A DNA stretch of 32,321 nucleotides from Betaproteobacteria bacterium. Lineage in GTDB: Bacteria > Pseudomonadota > Gammaproteobacteria > Burkholderiales > Thiobacteraceae. Below the pieces are notes generated by a model. That model had not been told where the DNA came from. It searched no databases and saw nothing but the letters and a program-made list of their open reading frames with translations. Position numbers and translations under genes: made by a program. The stretch lies in the NCBI GenBank assembly GCA_025361165.1, contig JANYAU010000004.1:1-32321 (forward strand), written 5' to 3'. The first letter of the stretch is position 1, and every line of letters starts with the position of its first letter. This document shows, in pieces, positions 28,318 through 32,321 of this stretch.

Positions 28318-29394
28318 TCACCGTAGCCTTCCGCGCCCGAATTGCTCTATATCGGCATGAATACTGGTCAGCGCCAGACTGCGATCCACACCGCCTAGCT
28401 TCACCGCTTCCTTCGGCATGCCATACACCACGCAGGTGGCTTCGTTCTGCGCTATGGTTACGGCACCTGCGTCTTTCATTTCTTTTAAACCGCGCGCGCC
28501 GTCGTCGCCCATGCCGGTCATGATGATACCCAAGGCATTCTTCCCGGCGAATTTGGCCACGGAGCGGAACAGCACATCCACCGAAGGGCGATGTCGGTTC
28601 ACCACCGGGCCATCGACCACTTCCACGTGATATTGCGCGCCATTGCGCTTGAGTAGCATGTGTTTGCCGCCGGGCGCGATCAGCGCGCGGCCCGGAATCA
28701 CGCGGTCGTTGTTGGCGGCTTCCTTGACCTCGATCTGGCAAATGCCATTGAGGCGTTCCGCGAACAAGGCGGTGAATTTTTCCGGCATGTGCTGCACGAT
28801 CACGATGCCGGGCGAGACGCGCGGCAGGGCGGAGAGCACCACTTCTAGCGCTTGCGTGCCGCCGGTCGAGGTGCCGATGGCGACCACGCGATCCGTGGTC
28901 TCGCTCATGGCGTGGTTGGTGGCGGGGAGGATGGCGTCGGCGTTGAGTTTTTTCGCGACCATCGCCGGGGCTGCAGAGCGCACATTGCGCATATTGGCGC
29001 GCGCGGCGGCTTTTACCGTTTGCAGCAGGTCTTCCGAGGCGTCTTGTAAAAAACTTTTCAGCCCCACAGTCGGCTTAGTGACGATGCTGACCGCGCCCGC
29101 TTCGAGAGCCTGCATCGCGGTGGTCGTGCCTTTGCCGGTTAGCGTAGAGCAGATCACCACCGGCGTCGGGTGTTCGACCATGAGTTTTTTCAGGAAGGTA
29201 ATGCCATCCATGCGTGGCATTTCTACATCGAGCACGATCACATCCGGCCATTGCGTCTGCATGCGTTGCAACGCAAACAGTGGATCGGAAGCCGCGCCGA
29301 TGACTTCAATCTCGTGATCGCGACCCAGTACGTCTTGCAGCACTTGGCGCACCACGGCCGAGTCATCGACGATCATCACTTTTATTTTGCTCAT
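28318..29394 (-). CDS. cheB: Chemotaxis protein-glutamate methylesterase/deamidase CheB
   Basis: 358 residues, standard length. The receiver domain (about 1-125) has the acidic pair ([11 protein letters not shown]), the phospho-accepting aspartate in [13 protein letters not shown] and the lysine region IVTKPTVG. The methylesterase domain has the catalytic serine in [12 protein letters not shown], the histidine in [10 protein letters not shown] and the aspartate in [11 protein letters not shown]. It removes methyl groups from MCP glutamates. It starts one base after the cheD stop and is the last gene of the visible che operon. Confidence 0.96.
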   Translation of the reverse strand: MSKIKVMIVDDSAVVRQVLQDVLGRDHEIEVIGAASDPLFALQRMQTQWPDVIVLDVEMPRMDGITFLKKLMVEHPTPVVICSTLTGKGTTTAMQALEAGAVSIVTKPTVGLKSFLQDASEDLLQTVKAAARANMRNVRSAAPAMVAKKLNADAILPATNHAMSETTDRVVAIGTSTGGTQALEVVLSALPRVSPGIVIVQHMPEKFTALFAERLNGICQIEVKEAANNDRVIPGRALIAPGGKHMLLKRNGAQYHVEVVDGPVVNRHRPSVDVLFRSVAKFAGKNALGIIMTGMGDDGARGLKEMKDAGAVTIAQNEATCVVYGMPKEAVKLGGVDRSLALTSIHADIEQFGRGRLR

Positions 29395-29395
29395 T

Positions 29396-29932
29396 TTAAG
29401 ATACCTGTTCCATGATTTCAGTATGCTTTACCCACACATGCCCGCTCCAGATATCGAACATGATCTGTCGATGTCCGGCACCGCCCACATGCGAGGCGGT
29501 AATATCGAGTCCTTCGCGTTCGAGCATAGCGTGACCGATCATGTTGTTTTTGCAGGACACATTGCGGCAGCTGTCGATCACGTCCTTGCATGGCTTGGAT
29601 TCGCATGGCAGATGTGCTCGGTGCTTGGGAAACATATTGCCGCCACCGAAAATTTTGACGACATAATCTTTCGGGTGGGTATTTTGGCGAAGCGCTTCTT
29701 GAAAAAACATCAGAATCGCATCTTCGCCATACTTGCCATTGAGTTGACCTGTCTTGCGCTGCGGATTCGACGCCAACATGTAATGGCACATGCCACCAAT
29801 CAGCAGCCTCGGATGCCATAGGGTGATGGAAACGCAGGAGCCAAGCGTCGTGCGAATGCGCGTATCGCGATCGCCGAAATAAAATTCCCCCGGCTGCAAG
29901 AAAATATCGATGACATGCGGCGGCTTTTTCAT
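29396..29932 (-). CDS. cheD: Chemoreceptor glutamine deamidase CheD
   Basis: 178 residues. The catalytic cysteine-histidine pair is visible in [11 protein letters not shown] and GGMCHYML, with the downstream motifs KIFGGGNMF and [13 protein letters not shown] also normal for the family. CheD deamidates specific MCP glutamines so that they can be methylated by CheR, and in some species it partners CheC. It sits between cheR (45-base gap) and cheB. Confidence 0.95.
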   Translation of the reverse strand: MKKPPHVIDIFLQPGEFYFGDRDTRIRTTLGSCVSITLWHPRLLIGGMCHYMLASNPQRKTGQLNGKYGEDAILMFFQEALRQNTHPKDYVVKIFGGGNMFPKHRAHLPCESKPCKDVIDSCRNVSCKNNMIGHAMLEREGLDITASHVGGAGHRQIMFDIWSGHVWVKHTEIMEQVS

Positions 29933-29977
29933 CCTATGGATCGCGGTTGAACGAGATGAAATGTACTGTTTTTAGGT

Positions 29978-30784
29978 TCACGGCTTGCGATAGATCGAGG
30001 GTTGTACGACCGGCAGGGTATCGACAATGCCGTTCAGGCTTTCGGAATGGCCGATGATGAGATGGCCGTTTTGACGCAATGTCCCGCACAGCCGTTGCAC
30101 CACTTGACGCTTGGTGTCTGCGTCGAAATAAATCATCACATTGCGCAGAAAAATCACATCGAACTCGCCCACATTCGGCAAGCTCTGGTTGAGATTAATC
30201 TGGCTGAATTTAATCCGGCTACGCAAGGCGCGATCGACGATGAAAGTGCCTTCTTGCGCTCCCACGCCTTTCAGGCAATAGCGGCCGAGATAGTGCTTGG
30301 GCACTTTTTCCGCCTGCTCCAGCGCATATTGGCCGGTGCGCGCGCGATCCAGCACGCGGGTGCTGATGTCCGAGGCGAAAATTTCCCAGGCCGCTTCGCC
30401 CAAACTTTCCGCCAACACCATGGCTAGGGTATAGGGCTCCTGGCCCGAAGAGCAGGCCGCGCTCCACACGCGGAACGGGCGCCCAGGACGGTAGTGCGGC
30501 AGTATTCGATCGCGCAGGAATTCAAAATGCTTATGCTCGCGGAAAAAATAGGTTTCGTTAGTGGTGAGCAAATCCACTGCGATTTGCAGCTCGCCGTGCT
30601 GGCCGTCTTTTTGCAGAATACGAAAGTAGTCGCCGTAATTCTGCACGCCATGCTGCGCCAGCCGCTTGGCCAGCCGCCCGCTCACCAGGGGTTTCTTCGA
30701 CGACGAGAGGCTGATCCCGGCAATGTCGTAGATCAGCTTTTGGAATTGGGCGAATTCTTGATCGTTAATGGTTCTGGCGTGCAT
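29978..30784 (-). CDS. cheR: Chemotaxis protein methyltransferase CheR
   Basis: 268 residues. N-terminal helical domain (about 1-70; EFAQFQKLIYDIAGISLSS), then the SAM-dependent domain with ETYFFREHKHFEFL, the motif I region VWSAACSSGQEPYTLAM, DVIFLRNVMIYFD and GHLIIGHSES. It methylates MCP glutamates with SAM. The ATG shares one base with the stop of the small upstream ORF (TAATG), so translation is probably coupled. Length and motifs are normal. Confidence 0.96.
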   Translation of the reverse strand: MHARTINDQEFAQFQKLIYDIAGISLSSSKKPLVSGRLAKRLAQHGVQNYGDYFRILQKDGQHGELQIAVDLLTTNETYFFREHKHFEFLRDRILPHYRPGRPFRVWSAACSSGQEPYTLAMVLAESLGEAAWEIFASDISTRVLDRARTGQYALEQAEKVPKHYLGRYCLKGVGAQEGTFIVDRALRSRIKFSQINLNQSLPNVGEFDVIFLRNVMIYFDADTKRQVVQRLCGTLRQNGHLIIGHSESLNGIVDTLPVVQPSIYRKP

Positions 30785-31095
30785 TATTCCGATTCCGCAT
30801 CTGCGCTGAATTGTCTTATGCCCGCCATGACCCGCTGCGTAATGGCGTCGATCTCGCCGACCGCCCGCTTTAGTTCCGCCGCCAACTCGCCGCAGTACAT
30901 CGGCTCAACAGCTGCACGCTGTGCAAATTCCAGCGCTGTCTGCAATAGGAGATAGGCGTGGTGCAATTCATATCCAAGCGCGGTCCAGCCTTCCTTCAGG
31001 CAGCCTTGGGCATGCTGCGCGCCTTCTTCCCTGCGCCGCACGGAGAGCCCCCGCAGCGGCGGGGTGGCTTCTTCGGTTTTGATCGCCAGTTCCAT
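30784..31095 (-). CDS. Uncharacterised small protein encoded between cheW and cheR
   Basis: About 103 residues from the ATG at 31095; the track start is a TTG two codons earlier. The protein looks entirely helical: a disordered start (KTEEATPPLRGLSVRRREEG), a helix with YELHHAYLLLQTALEFAQRA, and an amphipathic acidic helix ELAAELKRAVGEIDAITQRV. No membrane segment and no motif that I recognise. The TAATG overlap with cheR and its place after cheW support translation and a chemotaxis link. It could be an adaptor or a regulator of the Che proteins, but that is a guess from context. Confidence 0.6.
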   Translation of the reverse strand: MELAIKTEEATPPLRGLSVRRREEGAQHAQGCLKEGWTALGYELHHAYLLLQTALEFAQRAAVEPMYCGELAAELKRAVGEIDAITQRVMAGIRQFSADAESE

Positions 31096-31121
31096 TGTCA
31101 ATTCTCTTCTCTCGCGATACC

Positions 31122-31145
31122 GGGCGAAGCATGCTTCGCCCCTAC
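31122..31145 (-). repeat. REP-like perfect palindrome with GTAG foot
   Basis: A perfect 20-base palindrome, GGGCGAAGCATGCTTCGCCC (31122-31141), read on the minus strand directly after GTAG (31142-31145). This is the layout of RAYT-associated REP elements. It lies between the cheW stop and the start of the small ORF, so it would be a hairpin inside the che transcript. Confidence 0.75.
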
Positions 31146-31154
31146 TTAAGCCCC

Positions 31155-31709
31155 CTACGTCGACTGCGCCTCCAGCAACGGCGCCTCAGCCGCCGCTGCG
31201 TGTTCCAGCAAAGCCAGATCATCCAGCGACAACACGTTATTCACGCTAAGGATGATGACGAACTTGCCGTTCACCTTACCCATGCCGGCGATGAAGTCGG
31301 CGCGAATCTTGGCGCCGAAGCTCGGCGCGGGCTCGATTTCGGTGGCCGGGATTTCCAGTACTTCGGAAACCGAATCCACCACCACGCCTACGTCGTGCTT
31401 TTCCTCATCGGTTTCGACTTCGATGATGACGATGCAGGTGCGCCGGGTAATCTCCGTGCGCTTCTTGCCGAAGCGCGCCGACAAATCCACCACCGGCACC
31501 ACTGCGCCGCGCAGATTGATCACGCCGCGAATGTACTCCGGCATCATCGGCACTTCAGTCAAGCTGCCGTACTCGATAATTTCTTTGATGTTGAGAATAC
31601 CGATGGCGAACATCTCGCCGCCCAAAAGGAAGGTCAGATATTGCCGCGCCTGCTCTTCCGCCGCCAGCGCTGCAATGTCCTGTCTCGTTGCTTTTACCAG
31701 TGCGCCCAT
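31155..31709 (-). CDS. cheW: Chemotaxis coupling protein CheW
   Basis: 184 residues, a little longer than the E. coli protein because of an N-terminal helix and an alanine-rich tail. It bridges MCPs and the kinase CheA. The CheW fold is clear: QYLTFLLGGEMFAIGILNIKEI, EVPMMPEYIRGVINLRGAVVPVVDL, and CIVIIEVE, then VGVVVDSVSEVLEIP and the late SFGAKIRADFIAGMGKV. A GGAGAG site precedes the ATG by seven bases. It starts 10 bases after the mcp stop. Confidence 0.95.
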   Translation of the reverse strand: MGALVKATRQDIAALAAEEQARQYLTFLLGGEMFAIGILNIKEIIEYGSLTEVPMMPEYIRGVINLRGAVVPVVDLSARFGKKRTEITRRTCIVIIEVETDEEKHDVGVVVDSVSEVLEIPATEIEPAPSFGAKIRADFIAGMGKVNGKFVIILSVNNVLSLDDLALLEHAAAAEAPLLEAQST

Positions 31710-31719
31710 GATGGCTCTC

Positions 31720-32321
31720 CTAGAATTTAACGAAATCGGATTCGTTCGGCTCGCTCATTGCCGTCGCGAGTTTGTTTGCGCGCTTGGCGGGCTTGGCCGA
31801 TTTGGGCGCAAGCTGCTGCACGCGTGAGGTGATCGCACTGGCTTCGAGCTTGAAGAAGCTCATGGACTGCTGCAACTGTTCGGCCTGGCCGCTCATCTCT
31901 TCCGCAGTGGCGGCTAGCTCTTCCGATGACGAGGCATTTTGCTGCGTGATTTGGCTGAGCTGGTTCATGGCGGTATTGATCTGCGCCACGCCCGAGGATT
32001 GTTCCTCAGAGGCGGCGGTGATTTCCTGCACCAAGTCGGAAGTCTTCTTGATCGAAGGCACCATCTCATCCAGCAGCTTGCCGGCTTTTTCCGCCAGACC
32101 CACGGAGCCCTTGGCCACTTCGCCGATTTCCTGCGCGGCGACTTGGCTGCGTTCGGCCAGCTTGCGCACTTCCGCTGCTACCACCGCGAAGCCCTTGCCA
32201 TGTTCGCCGGCACGCGCCGCTTCGATGGCGGCATTGAGCGCCAGCAGATTGGTTTGATAAGCGATGTCGTCGATGATGCCGATTTTTTCGGCGATGGATT
32301 TCATCGCGGCCACGGTTTGGT
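31720..32321 (-). CDS. Methyl-accepting chemotaxis protein, C-terminal part (5' end outside window)
   Basis: The frame is open through the window end, so the ATG at 32313 in the track is internal and only the cytoplasmic signalling part is seen. The hairpin tip that binds CheA and CheW is nearly canonical ([20 protein letters not shown], then [18 protein letters not shown]). The methylation helix continues with [20 protein letters not shown] and [17 protein letters not shown]. The tail (NESDFVKF) lacks the NWETF-type pentapeptide that tethers CheR in some receptors. Its sensor region lies outside the window, so the ligand is unknown. Confidence 0.94.
   Translation of the reverse strand, partial: QTVAAMKSIAEKIGIIDDIAYQTNLLALNAAIEAARAGEHGKGFAVVAAEVRKLAERSQVAAQEIGEVAKGSVGLAEKAGKLLDEMVPSIKKTSDLVQEITAASEEQSSGVAQINTAMNQLSQITQQNASSSEELAATAEEMSGQAEQLQQSMSFFKLEASAITSRVQQLAPKSAKPAKRANKLATAMSEPNESDFVKF

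Overview
The window looks like chromosomal DNA of a Gram-negative proteobacterium, most likely a betaproteobacterium of the Nitrosomonadales/Gallionellales type. The lean rests on the pyrG-kdsA-eno-ftsB order, a compact FeoB, a DUF4936-like gene, sdhE and ygfX at the end of an sdh operon, and outer-membrane genes (kdsA, TonB-dependent receptor). This is inferred from gene content and order; there is no rRNA or tRNA to confirm it. Gene packing is dense, with many 4-nt ATGA or GTGA overlaps.

Layout. (1) 1-1108: the 3' end of a short-chain dehydrogenase, a small winged-helix-like protein and a GIY-YIG-like orphan. (2) 1346-6362 (minus): a tight three-gene unit of TonB-dependent receptor, orphan ABC-type substrate-binding protein and membrane HAMP-GGDEF-EAL protein, which I read as a candidate ligand-to-c-di-GMP signalling cassette. 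(3) 6421-8332 (minus): class I methyltransferase, rnhA, dnaQ. (4) 8353-8703 (plus): a heavily decayed gloB pseudogene in the place where gloB often sits, followed by the lytic transglycosylase mltD. (5) 10472-14345 (minus): the succinate dehydrogenase operon sdhCDAB-sdhE-ygfX. (6) 14458-15774 (plus, divergent): ygfZ and a DUF4936-like gene. (7) 15978-21447 (plus): a cytoplasmic GAF-PAS-GAF histidine kinase, a NarL-type response regulator and a REC-PAS-PAS-GGDEF-EAL protein, preceded by a REP-like hairpin. (8) 21450-25579 (minus): pyrG-kdsA-eno-ftsB. (9) 25696-27794 (plus): feoAB behind a strong Fur-box candidate. (10) 27843-28262: a small TPR protein that looks like an O-GlcNAc-transferase-family gene with its catalytic core deleted. 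(11) 28318-32321 (minus): chemotaxis genes mcp (partial)-cheW-small ORF-cheR-cheD-cheB, with a second REP-like palindrome between cheW and the small ORF.

The main theme outside housekeeping is signalling: two separate c-di-GMP modules, each with both GGDEF and EAL domains and apparently complete EAL catalytic residues, next to a chemotaxis adaptation operon. The most interesting items are the receptor/SBP/GGDEF-EAL cassette, the two remnants (gloB and the OGT-like gene), the two GTAG-foot hairpins, and the uncharacterised 104-residue protein inside the che operon.
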